From: Trichomonas vaginalis G3
Lineage: Eukaryota > Parabasalia > Trichomonadida > Trichomonadidae
DNA: 64,000 nt
NCBI RefSeq assembly: GCF_026262505.1
Contig: NC_067205.1
Location: 620,001-684,000 of the forward strand
Reading direction: 5' to 3'
The translations under genes were made by a program, and so were the position numbers. Below the pieces are notes generated by a model. The model did not search any database. It was not told where the DNA came from and was given only the letters and a program-made list of their open reading frames with translations. Positions 29,596 to 39,400 of this stretch are shown here, in pieces; position 1 is the first letter of the stretch; every line of letters starts with the position of its first letter.

Positions 29596-29852
29596 TGCTA
29601 CTGTCAGAAAAAGTACTGCTACTGTCAGAAAAAGTACTGCTACTGTCAGTAAAAGTACTGCTAGTAGCAGTAAAACTGCTGCTACTGTCAGTAAAAAGGA
29701 AAATTTGAGAGGGTTTTCGACGATAAAGTACTGCTACTGTCAGTAAAAGTACTGCTACTGTCAGTAAAAGTACTGCTACTGTCAGAAAAAGTACTGCTAC
29801 TGTCAGAAAAAGTACTGCTACTGTCAGTAAAAGTACTGCTAGTAGCAGAGAT
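29596..29852. repeat. Promoter-located 21-base tandem repeats (TACTGCTACTGTCAG type)
   Basis: About ten copies of a unit TACTGCTACTGTCAGAAAAAG (given here without its last base: TACTGCTACTGTCAGAAAAA), some with CAGTAAAAG, interrupted near 29690-29730. The palindromic TACTGCTAGTAGCAGTA occurs among them. Block 3 has a different repeat at the same place. Confidence 0.85.
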
Positions 29853-29889
29853 TTTTATCGTTGTGGTCCGACGGTTAAGCCACAAACGA

Positions 29890-30288
29890 ATGTCCGACGT
29901 CCCACCAACCGAGTCCATTCCCAAACCAGAGGAACCTAAAGAACCACAACAGTCTCCTCAGCAACCTCAGTTCCAGCAAGTACCTCCGAATTACTACCAA
30001 TTTCCACCTCAAGGTTACTACCCACCACAAGGCTTCCCGAACTACCCTCCTCAGCCTATGCCTTACTGCCCCAACCCTTGGATGTTCCAGCAAGCTCCAC
30101 CCCAGCAATTCCAATCTCAGTCCAAGAGAGACCAAGACTTCGAAGAAGGTCTGAACCGCTTACGCAAAGAGTATGCTACAGCTCCAATTGAGAGAAAGTT
30201 GTTCCCGGACCAAAAATATAATTTAGGTGAAGAGGTGAGATTTCACCTCTTTTTTCACCTGTTTTTTCACCCTCTTGAATTTTCATGA
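29890..30288 (+). pseudogene. Proline/glutamine-rich Maverick protein, altered C-terminus
   Basis: From ATG 29890. The N-terminal part is low-complexity: PEEPKEPQQSPQQPQFQQVP, YYQFPPQGYYPPQGFPNYPP, then FEEGLNRLRKEYATAPI. The counterpart at 51138 goes on with a structured C-terminal half; here that half is replaced by the palindromic module and a KilA-N-like segment. Counted as broken, about one break. Confidence 0.6.
30225..30272 (-). repeat. Palindromic module, AGGTGAA variant
   Basis: Palindrome at 30232-30249 (GAGGTGA/TCACCTC arms), then TTCACCT (30254-30260) and TTCACCC (30266-30272) at 12-base spacing. In this orientation the hairpin is followed by T6. Part of an 80-base direct repeat with 30639-30707. 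Confidence 0.75.
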
Positions 30289-30290
30289 AT

Positions 30291-30640
30291 TTTATATATT
30301 AATGTTTTCGTTAAGCCACTTTGTGCCGTCAGTCAGTCAGTCAGTCAGTTTAGGAAAGACTTTAGAAAGTTGTTGGAAAATAAGTCCTGGGAAGAGTATT
30401 ATAAGGCATTTTGTGAAGAATATAGCAACCGCCGGAATTCGGACTGTTGCTTTTTATACAAAATTCATGCAGGAAATTCTTGAGTTTTGGTTGAAAGAAT
30501 ACGGTGGAGCCAAAATTGGCTCGACCTCAAAACAAGCATTTTATGAGCTTACAAAGGGTGTTATGAATGAATTCAAAGGTATTTACATACATCCTGACCT
30601 CGTTCATTTTGTTGCTGAATTCAGCAAAAATATAATTTAG
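30291..30640 (+). pseudogene. KilA-N-like segment between direct repeats
   Basis: Its end, KGIYIHPDLVHFVAEFS, matches the pattern of the KilA-N DNA-binding domain (GxYVHPxLxxxxAxW). It is bracketed by 80-base direct repeats that contain the palindromic module and reads up to the second copy. KilA-N proteins are frequent accessory genes of large DNA viruses and phages. Fragmentary and broken. Confidence 0.5.
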
Positions 30641-30686
30641 GTGAAGAGGTGAGATTTCACCTCTTTTTTCACCTGTTTTTTCACCC
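30639..30686 (-). repeat. Palindromic module, AGGTGAA variant
   Basis: Second copy, palindrome at 30646-30663. With the plus-oriented copy at 31720-31769 it forms an inverted pair around the gene at 30776. Confidence 0.75.
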
Positions 30687-30690
30687 TCTT

Positions 30691-30775
30691 GAATTTTCAT
30701 GAATTTCCTTAAGATAGAAAAAATAAAGTTAGTTTTATTTTTATTTATTTTTTTATTTTGTATGTAAGAACAGAT
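30691..30775 (+). promoter_or_regulatory. Cassette leader, copy 1
   Basis: The sequence GAATTTCCTTAAGATAGAAA followed by AATAAAGTTAGTTTTATTTT and more T/A-rich DNA up to ACAGATATGTCAACAA recurs almost unchanged at about 31980-32055 and, shortened, at 52126-52200, each time directly before a gene starting MST. Confidence 0.65.
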
Positions 30776-31711
30776 ATGTCAACAATCGGCACAACAACAA
30801 TTCAAACAACAGCACCAAACTTGTTAGTCATGAATCCAACATCTATGTTAGTAGAAATGAAAAGCTTCATTCCTTCTTCATATACTTTCGAAACAGAAAT
30901 ACAAAGAATAAAGCAGGAACTTTTAACAAGTAATTTAGACTGTAGTGCGAAAGATGAAACAAATGAACAGTATCTTTATGAAATGGAGGACCTCATCGAC
31001 CATTTGCCTAAACTACCTGAAATTCAGCAGCAAAAACTAACTATTCCTGAATTCGACGAAATTGAAGTCAAAGCAACTGACTCAGTAGAAATAAAGAAGT
31101 TCATACGAAAGGTAAATTATGAATTCCTTGGTTTTCATTGCAACCATAAAGTTATGGACAAAGATTGCGACATGGTATATAAGAACATCTCTGACATATA
31201 TAAATCTGGTGAGTTTAAGACATACGACAACTTTGTTTCATTAGCTGCAAAATGTGTATGGCAGATAAGAGATAAAGATAGAAGAGGTAAGGTATGGAAT
31301 GAACAGATAAAACCAACTGCTTCAGATTTAAAGAAAACCATTGACGCCTTGGTTGTTTTAGCAGGTAAGGTTTCAGAATATAACGCAAAAATGAACCCGC
31401 AATGTTCTAAATGTAAAGCAGCAATGAGGAAATATAACTACTCCGTCAAAGAGATAGAAAGAATGCGAAACGACTATGCAGACTTAAAGAAAGAAGCAGA
31501 AAAGCCAGCAGAAAATAAAATGGACATGTTAGAATTTCTGAACAAAAACTATCCAACTGCTGACGATTTCCTTCTATCTGACGTCAAGAAGAAGTATAAA
31601 GAAACCTTCAGCATTGTTAAAACATTCGATGTACTAAAAGAAGAAATAGAAGCTACGAAACTGTTTAGGATTTCAAATATACATCGTACAATTCATGTAA
31701 AACGCTTATAA
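30776..31711 (+). CDS. Cassette protein: conserved N-part, variable C-part
   Basis: 311 residues from ATG 30776. The first roughly 240 residues (MSTIGTTTIQTTAPN, IPEFDEIEVKATDSVEIKKF, KVNYEFLGFHCNHKVMDKDC, VWQIRDKDRRGKVWN, NPQCSKCKAAMRKYN, ending RMRNDYADLK) are almost identical to those of 52201-53226; after YADLK the two proteins are unrelated. Here the tail (LEFLNKNYPTADDFLLSDVK) is helical. Family of the N-part unknown. Confidence 0.65.
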   Translation: MSTIGTTTIQTTAPNLLVMNPTSMLVEMKSFIPSSYTFETEIQRIKQELLTSNLDCSAKDETNEQYLYEMEDLIDHLPKLPEIQQQKLTIPEFDEIEVKATDSVEIKKFIRKVNYEFLGFHCNHKVMDKDCDMVYKNISDIYKSGEFKTYDNFVSLAAKCVWQIRDKDRRGKVWNEQIKPTASDLKKTIDALVVLAGKVSEYNAKMNPQCSKCKAAMRKYNYSVKEIERMRNDYADLKKEAEKPAENKMDMLEFLNKNYPTADDFLLSDVKKKYKETFSIVKTFDVLKEEIEATKLFRISNIHRTIHVKRL

Positions 31712-31719
31712 AATAACTG

Positions 31720-31781
31720 GGGTGAAAATTAGGTGAAAAAAGAGGTGAAATCTCACCTCTTCACCTAAAATATATTTTTAT
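31720..31781 (+). repeat. Palindromic module, AGGTGAA variant
   Basis: GGGTGAA (31720-31726), AGGTGAA (31731-31737), palindrome GAGGTGAAATCTCACCTC (31742-31759), inverted TTCACCT (31760-31766), then TAAA and T-rich DNA. Followed by ATTGAATTCAGCAA. Confidence 0.8.
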
Positions 31782-31897
31782 TGAATTCAGCAACAAAATT
31801 CTGAGTAAAATAATTTTTAGGGCATGTGTCAAACCGTTGAGTTTTCACAAAATTTAAAAAATAACGTTTACCATGTGAAACGTTTATAAAATAACTG

Positions 31898-31957
31898 GGG
31901 TAGAAATGAGGGTAGATATCGGGTTAGATCTAACCATCTACCCTAAAATATATTTTT
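31898..31957 (+). repeat. Palindromic module, GGGTAGA variant
   Basis: GGGTAGA at 31898-31904 and 31910-31916, perfect palindrome GGTTAGATCTAACC at 31922-31935, inverted TCTACCC at 31937-31943, then TAAA. Same spacing as the TGTTAGA variant at 119-168. Confidence 0.8.
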
Positions 31958-32055
31958 ATTGAATTCAGCACAAAAATCATGAATTTCCTTAAGATAGAAA
32001 AAATAAAGTTAGTTTTATTTTTATTTATTTTTTTATTTTGTATGTAAAGACAGAT

Positions 32056-32331
32056 ATGTCAACAACAGAGAACACAACAACAGTTATAGTCCATGAAGCT
32101 ATAAATGAAGAATACGAGTACATACAGTTTAACAAACAACTCCGTCTCATTCGTTCAGTCAAAGACGATATGTACCAAATGCAAAGTATTTTGACAGCAT
32201 GTTTTGCACCCGACAATAAGAAACCACAAGACTGGTTTAGGAACCAAAGCACTATTGAACTATTAAATGAAGCTGAAAATTCGACTACGAGAAAAATTGC
32301 CAAACGGTTTGAGAGGATATTATGTACATAG
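32056..32331 (+). pseudogene. KilA-N-like cassette gene, N-terminal part
   Basis: Starts MSTTENTTTVIV after the same leader as the gene at 30776. KKPQDWFRNQSTIELLNEAE fits the KilA-N pattern (DWxRxxxTxxLL). The fold-back element begins about 190 bases downstream, and KilA-N-like sequence (AMWASPRYAWYIY) appears again on its far side at 35160-35693, so the element seems to have landed in a KilA-N gene. Confidence 0.5.
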
Positions 32332-32349
32332 ACTTCTTGTAAATGTGTA

Positions 32350-32375
32350 ATAAACAGAAATTCATCAAAAGTGAC
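32350..32375 (+). repeat. Outer inverted repeat around the fold-back element
   Basis: TAAACAGAAATTCATCAAAA and six more bases (32350-32375) recur inverted at 35177-35202. About 140 unrelated bases separate them from the fold-back arms on each side. Confidence 0.6.
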
Positions 32376-32732
32376 AGCTCTCAATTTTTAGACATTTGTA
32401 AATTCTAAATTGAATGAGAAAAATGAAATAATACTAAGCATAATACAATATTCTAGATTTAATTATAATTAGGAAAAAGTTAGTTTTGAGAGTACTTTTC
32501 ATAGGCATATAGAATGAAATCTTCTGAAAAATAATATCACATAAACTCATATTATTTTCTAATATATAACTATTTTATATAAAAATCAAATTCAATGATC
32601 TTAAAAGCGAAGGATAAACCTCAAAAATTACGAATATAATGAGTGGGAATATAATGCTTATCTATCATAAAACCATATGAAATATTAATTTTTGCTTTAC
32701 GCCTAATTTTTGACGACAATTAGCAAAAAATG

Positions 32733-32823
32733 TTAAATGTTAACACTCAGTCCATTTGAATATGAAAAATAAAATTGACTTTGATTAAATGTTTTTATTT
32801 ATCATGCAATTCTTCTTGCGACC
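32733..32823 (+). repeat. 91-base direct repeat, left copy
   Basis: From TTAAATGTTAACACTCAG to TTCTTGCGACC; identical or nearly so to 34341-34431. The pair brackets the insertion 32824-34340. Confidence 0.85.
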
Positions 32824-34340
32824 GGGGCGGCGACAAATTTGCCCAGCCAGTATAGTATTCAATTTTTTTGCATTTTTTTAAGGGTGCACACGAGAGGATC
32901 ATGTAAACTTCAGAATATAGCTTCTTAAGGGTGCACCCATATGTACGTTTATTTGAGAGGAGGAGGATTACCCTCTCAATTTTGAGGGATTCGTTAGTTT
33001 ATTTTCTCGATGAATATGCAATAAAATTTGATTTTTACCTTATCAATATACTTCATCTAATATACACATGTTCATGTAAAAACTTTTTTCCAAAATCCTC
33101 AGGAATTAAGGGATTTTTGAATTTTAAGAATTTTTTTCGAATGTTTTCGAAAAAAAAAATATTTTCAGAACAGCCTTAACGGCTAAGATTTAGGAACAAT
33201 GTTAAGTATCAAAAAGAAAGGAGGTCTGATATAGACACATATATCGTTGAAGGTTGAAAAAATCTCTAATATTTGAGCCCAAAATTTCAAATTTTAATTT
33301 TTTGAAAAAAGAGGCCACCCGTATGTACGTTTATTTGAGAGGAGGAGGATTATATTTTTGAAAGGGTGAAACATTATGAATATGTTAATTATATAATAAT
33401 ATGTATTATTATAAAAAAGAAAAAATAAAGCACGTTAAAATTTTTCTTTCTTGATTTTTTACAAAATCTACTTAGAATTATGCAAAATATGACTAAATAA
33501 TTATAAATTTCAAGTTAAATTTTAATTTTGATAAATAATTTAAATTTCAAAATATCAAGTTCAGTTCGACTATGTATGTAGTAATTCCTCAATAAAGTGC
33601 CAAAACCCTATTAAAATATATAAACATTTTCAACATTTTAATGTTTTTTATTTAAAAATTTGATGGAATATGAGCTTCAAACAATTATTATGTAAATAAA
33701 AATAATTAAATATAATGTATTTATTCGTATTACAACCGTAGTAAGTCGATTCTTCCTTTCTTCTACTGAGTTTTGAATTTGATTTCGAATTGTAAAGAGA
33801 TTCAAAGGGAAAATACTAGCGGATAAAAACTACCTCCATGAAAGGGTCATAATGGAGTCAAGTTGTATTTTTTTGATATTTTTTTGCTTTTCGAGCCTAA
33901 ATAGGTAGCCAAGATAATGCCTAAAAATAAGGTTCTAAATTCTGAAGTTTACATGATCCTCTCGTGTGCACCCTTTAAAAAAATGCAAAAAAAAGTAATA
34001 AAATAAAAAAATTTTTAGTATCGATAATCTGAAATATGTTGTTTACTTAAGCCGCTCGCTTCGCTCGCGGCTTAGTTTCGTAGTTTCGTACAATCTTTTT
34101 TCGAATCTGTTCTTTTCTTAAGCCGCGAGCGAAGCGAGTGGCTTTTTATTTTTTTTAATTTTTTTTCTTTCTTACTTTTTTTTTCCCCTTACTTACAAAT
34201 TTGATAGTAACTTACTAAATCTCTCTATCATATAATAATAAATTAATCCATTTTTTGTTTCAAATCTGACACTTTACATTTCTGACATGTAAACCCGTCA
34301 CTTTTCACTTCACCTCACTGGGCAAGTTTGTGCCCCCCTC
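32824..34340. mobile_element. 1.5 kb insertion within the fold-back element
   Basis: Imperfect inverted ends GGGGCGGCGACAAATTTGCC (left) and, inverted, GAGGGGGGCACAAACTTGCC (right). Flanked by 91-base direct repeats, far longer than ordinary target duplications. Inside is another inverted pair of about 53 bases (32863-32916 and 33939-33993, with GGGTGCACACGAGAGGATCA) and a direct repeat of about 36 bases with TGTACGTTTATTTGAGAGGA (around 32940-32970 and 33320-33352). Inverted GC-rich hairpins AAGCCGCTCGC at 34050 and 34120. No coding frame of note. Confidence 0.65.
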
Positions 34341-34431
34341 TTAAATGTTAACACTCAGTCCATTTGAATATGAAAAATAAAATTGACTTTGATTAAATGT
34401 TTTTATTTATCATGCAATTCTTCTTGCGACC
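34341..34431 (+). repeat. 91-base direct repeat, right copy
   Basis: See 32733-32823. Continues into the left arm of the fold-back. Confidence 0.85.
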
Positions 34432-35159
34432 AAAGATTTGAATAAAAGTTCAAAAAATAAGATAGCTTAAAAAATAATATACGGTAGTGTTTACTAATAG
34501 ATGAATAGTATATAAATTCTATTAAAATGGATTTGATCCAAAAAATATATAAAATTTGATCATAAATAAAATCGTTTTAAATTACTTCTTCATTTAAATT
34601 ATAACAATTATTTTTGGTTTTATATTTTTTTGGATCAAATCCATTTTAATAGAATTTATATACTATTCATTATTAGTAAACACTACCGTATATTATTTTT
34701 TAAGCTATCTATTTTTTGAAATTTTATTCAAATCTTTGGTCGCAAGAAAATTGCATGATAAATAAAAACATTTAATCAAAGTCAATTTTATTTTTCATAT
34801 TCAAATAGACTGAGTGTTAACATTTAACATTTTTTTGCTAATTGTCGTCAAAAATTAGGGCGTAAAGCAAAAAATTAATATTTCATATGGTTTTATGATA
34901 GATAAGCATTATATTCCCACTCATTATATTCGTAATTTTTGAGGTTTATCCTTCGCTTTTAAGATCATTGAATTTGATTTTTATATAAAATAGTTATATA
35001 TTAGAAAATAATATGAGTTTATGTGATATTATTTTTCAGAAGATTTTGTGTTCTTCTTCAAAATTTTATTTTTTTATTAAAAAGAATCTTTACGAAATAT
35101 ACATTTACTTTAATTAATATTTAAAAACGTGCTCTATCAAAAGTTCCAAAAATTCAATA

Positions 35160-35693
35160 TTTTAGCTTTTCTGAGGTGTCACTTTTGATGAATTTCTGTT
35201 TACAACAAATGCTGTTGCAATGTGGGCTTCGCCTCGTTATGCTTGGTATATTTACAGACTTCTTGACGAAATTCATAGACAAGAACGTGAAGAGATGGAA
35301 AACAAGCTTGAAGCAAAAGACAAAAGCATTCAGAAAAGAATACCACGTTCGGTACCAAAAGGTAAGGAAAAGAACTATAAGTATATGATTTATACTGAAG
35401 AGATGGAAAATGAAGAAGATAAAGATATGGTTATGTTGCATTTAGTCAGAAGAAACAACAAAAGCTTTTACGACCTTGCTAAGATTTACAAATCTGACAG
35501 AAATTGGTTCTATCGCGAAAACTTACCGATTTCAATGACCCCAAATGAAGATGTGAAACAAATAGTTCAAGATACGTTACCTCAAACACACTATGATATG
35601 AAAGGTTGTACAATACTTACCTTCAAAGAAGACTTACCGCTACTGAAAGAAAAAATAACAGAGTATTTTGACAACTTCAAACATGTAGGGTAG
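35160..35693 (+). pseudogene. KilA-N-like protein, C-terminal part
   Basis: The open frame reads through VTFDEFLF and NAVAMWASPRYAWYIYRLLD, the second half of a KilA-N domain, then a coiled coil and a C-terminal domain with MLHLVRRNNKSFYDLAKIYK and ILTFKEDLPLLKEKITEYFD. The last stretch is also found at 54547 in front of the ATPase of block 3. Interrupted upstream by the fold-back element. Confidence 0.5.
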
Positions 35694-35708
35694 ATGAACC
35701 ATTTATTT

Positions 35709-36433
35709 TTATTGACTTTTTACAATTTGAACTTTGTTTGCGTAGATATGAATTCTGAAAGAAGTATGAGGGTCTTGTATGACTTTGTACTTCTCCCATA
35801 GTTCATGTCTGTCAAACTTACCTGCCATGGACTCTTTCATAAGTTCCATGAAATCGTCTTCGGACAATCCGGGGAAAAGTATTATGTCAGTAAGTATTCT
35901 CTTTACATCCTTACTTAAACTCTTTGCTGTCTGTACACAAATGACAACTGAGATGTTAAAGTGTCTGAGCTTCTTAAGAATTCGACACATATCTTGTTCT
36001 CTGTTCTTTAACAAAGGATGAGAAGCAAAGTCATCTAAGATAAGAAGACATCTATGAGGGTAAGTCTTCCAATCGTAAGATTGCAATTTCTTCGAAATGT
36101 ATTCTATCTCTTTCTGTTGTTTCTGAAGTGTTTCTTCTCTAATATTCTCTGCATTTCCTCATTTGGTCTTTGAACTTAGAATTTATATACTCATTTATAG
36201 CATTATACTTCAAAACTCTTCTTTGGTACTTCTTTATCCAATCTAACAACTCAGTATCTTTATACATACTAACTTAGACTTCTTTATAATATCTTTGAAC
36301 GAATTGACGGTTTGGTCAAATTGACCAGAAGTCGAACAAATAACAACTAACTCATAGAATGGGTTCTTCTCATCTAGTTCTTGTTGTTGTGCAGCCATTT
36401 TAAGATAAGTGAAAGTCTTACCAGACCAGGTGG
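35709..36433 (-). pseudogene. Packaging ATPase, partial copy cut off at the block end
   Basis: Matches 54617-55350. RCLLILDDFASHPLLKNREQ (Walker B region) and RHFNISVVICVQTAKSLSKD are readable. The copy stops inside the Walker A coding region, where the sequence jumps to polymerase B. Quality drops from about 36.1 kb on. Broken. Confidence 0.75.
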
Positions 36434-39400
36434 AGGTTAGAAGAAAGAACGTCTTATTGGACATGCCTTTCGAATGATTAGTGAACCTCAAGTGAAGGAC
36501 ACGACGGCTTTGCCAGTTCTACTGGGAACATGAACGAACAATTTGCCATCCTTTGAGAAAGGGAAAAAGAAAGGTGAAGACGCACATGCTCCCATGGAAG
36601 TAACAAGATATGCATATGAAAAGTTATCGCTGAAGTTAGAAGTCAATTAATCTGGTCGACCTTTACAGTAAACTTTGGACAAAGGATAAGAACAAAGAAG
36701 GCTTCATGGGAGTACTTGCTCAATTCAAGACGGAAATAAGAAAGGACACAATTCTCAGATTGACCATAACCAAGATTTGGGATGCGGTCACATTTTACTA
36801 TGCACATTGGCAATGAACAAACAGCCGCAAAACTTCCTTGACGCTTCAAGACTAACAAAAGAGAGAACAACATGGTTGACTCCGAACTCAGAACATTTTG
36901 AATGCAATTGAAGGGAATTGCAAGTGTCAAGTTCGAATGGGGAACCAACCAACCCTCAAGCAGTCAGACAACATGCTGGATACTTCCCGTTCATAAATAA
37001 GTCTGACATTGACTTACAAGGATGGAATTTACAATTCAATTGAAACAATTGTCAACGAAACCCTGCAATTCTTACTATTCAGGAACTCTGGTCTTGTTAC
37101 AGATAGAAAGATGAAGTATCTTGAGTCATGTGTGAAGACAATGGTACATTCTCGAGTCAATTGGCCAACAAATTGCACCGTTGGCAAAGTGTCAATTATC
37201 CGAGTCAACAATCCTAACAGCTAAAGGTTCTTTCCCATGAAAACTATGTTCGTGACAAGACTTTACCATTGGTTGAAGATTGTAATTGTCCACAAACCAC
37301 TCATGTTGAACGAAAGTCTTTACAACCCATTCTTTGTAAAATAAGTGCAACATTGTCAGAGCTGTAATACAATCTTTTCGAGAAAGTTCTGTTGGAACCA
37401 ATTCCAGATATACAAGCTTGACAGAAACTTTGTACCAAAAGACGAACACAAACTTTTCATTGTTAGCAAGACGGCAAAAAGTTGTCAGACAACAGTTCTA
37501 GTACAAAAGAAGTACTACAGTTCCACAAGGGGTTGTATGTTCGGATACGCACTCTGAACCAGTAAGAAACTTCCAATGAGGTTGCAAGAAACTTCAAGAA
37601 TGCTATAAACAAACTTCCATGAGACACAAAGTTGACGTCAAATTGTATTGAGAGAGATTCTGATTAGGTCAGAAGGTTTTATATATGCAACAGGGTTGCT
37701 TCGACGATGTTTATGAGAATAACAGGAGAGTGTTTCTCAGAAGCATCAGAGACTCAGTTGAATTTCCACGACTTAGAACCATTGGTTGCACAAGTTCGAC
37801 TCAGATGAAAAGATATACTATGGTCGAACTTAACGCTGCATACATGAGGTTTGTCCAATATATTCCGACTGGAATTCCAAAACGAAGATGTGGAGTTCCT
37901 GGAAGGAAAAAATCCATACAGTTGGAAAGTCATTACAACAACTGATGATATTAGGAAGCTTCAAACCCATAACTTGCAATGACACTCAAATTGCTTATGA
38001 ATTCGACATGGGGGAATATTCCATTAAGAAAACCTCAAGCAGATGAAGAGTAAAACATTTATGAGGAAGGTTCGACAACTTTGTTGAAAGGTTTTCTCTT
38101 TTGTTTTGAAGTACGAATTCACTCAGGTCAAAGTGGCTTAGTAACCACATTAAAACCTATTGTCGAACATTGGTCTTACCCTCAGTTCGCAAGGCATCCT
38201 TGACAACTACAATGAGTCTTCTCGGAATGTCAAATCCAAAGTGAGGTTTACTATGAAACATTGACCCACTCATGACGAACGAAGAAGGATACAACAAACT
38301 CATTGAAATGGGAATGGTCGGTGAAAAGATGGCTGTTTTAAGCTAGATTAAGTATTCCGAAGTTCATGTAATATCGAAAAGGAATATTGGGCGCCATACT
38401 TGAAGACGGCACAGAAATAAAACATTGCATGAAGTAAAAAATTTATTTTAAAAAAGTGACATTTTTTTTATTTTATTGAAATGTACGCTGAGTTTGTTGA
38501 GAAACCGAGTTGGGAAACTTTTTGTTAGATGAGAAATATGAATGGCATACCATTTTAAAACAATATATTTTTACATATATTAAATGCTTCAGGTTGAAAA
38601 CAAAAGAACAAAAGTAGCAGATACAAACCGTTAGACTATATCTTTACAATGCTGGTATGGACTATTTCAGATGAAAAAATTCATCCGAGCATACAGGTTT
38701 GACTATCCAATTCGTTGGCTTCAAAGTCCTTCAGATGCAAAGGCAATAGGATTTAGAAGAGTTTTGTTTTCAAATAGAACTAACGCATTTATTTCGCAGT
38801 ATATTTTCATGGGCAGTATGAAGGTTTGATGGTCTAATAGACAAATTTGACGAAATGAGAATCTTTACAGTTTCGTTCAGACGAAAGTCTTGAAGAAAAC
38901 TCTAGATGACTTTCAAATCAAATGAACAATATTATTGGGAATTTCAAAAAAATACGACTCTTTACTAAATGGACATACTATCTGAAACTAGAATATGACA
39001 AGATGAACTCCACGTTTCATTTCAAAAGATTGAAATTAACCCTCAAGAGATACAGAGTTTTTTATTTGGGAAGTAGACAACGTTCTTGGCACAATTTCTT
39101 CGTTACTAAACCAGAACGAACCATTACCACCAGATGGTCCATTTAAATTTATACCTCCACCAGCAGATTGATGGAGTTTATAGAAACGTGTTTGACCCTC
39201 AAAATGTTATGTGTCATGCACAGTTTCAGTTCAAGCAACAATAGTTTTCTATGTATTGGTAAGACTTTTATGACTTTGCTTCTAAATTCTAACGAACCAT
39301 CTCAGTAACAGTTTCTCTGACTTTCAAGTTTGGTCACAACAAATGCGTGTGCAACATTATTCCATTGTTACTATGACTTTTATCTCGAATTGTCTTTCAT

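Larger units (their letters stand above)
32517..35046. mobile_element. Fold-back element interrupted by a 1.5 kb insertion
   Basis: Right arm 34617-35046 is the near-perfect inverse of 32517-32823 followed by 34432-34555. Without the insertion this is a roughly 0.9 kb hairpin with arms of about 430 bases and a loop of about 60 bases. The arms start AAATCTTCTGAAAAATAAT. No transposase frame; no clear target duplication. It lies inside the Maverick, so it is the younger insertion. MULE-type or other foldback MITE is possible. Confidence 0.75.
19252..36433 (+). mobile_element. Maverick (Polinton), block 1, with intact left terminus
   Basis: Starts with AGTGGGGCTTCC at 19252; the preceding six bases are CAGGTA, a candidate target duplication whose partner is not in the window. 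Contains the Maverick hallmarks: adenine methyltransferase, fibre, retroviral-like integrase (minus), polymerase B, packaging ATPase (minus, cut off at the block end). The block is broken in about half a dozen genes and carries a later fold-back insertion at 32517-35046. Near-identity with block 3 over integrase and polymerase says it is young. Confidence 0.85.

Noticed and set aside
29596-29852. Coding interpretation of the 21-base repeats (Ser/Thr-rich frame on the minus strand)
   Set aside because: The divergent genes on both sides have good starts outside the repeats, and the replaced repeat in block 3 codes for unrelated sequence.
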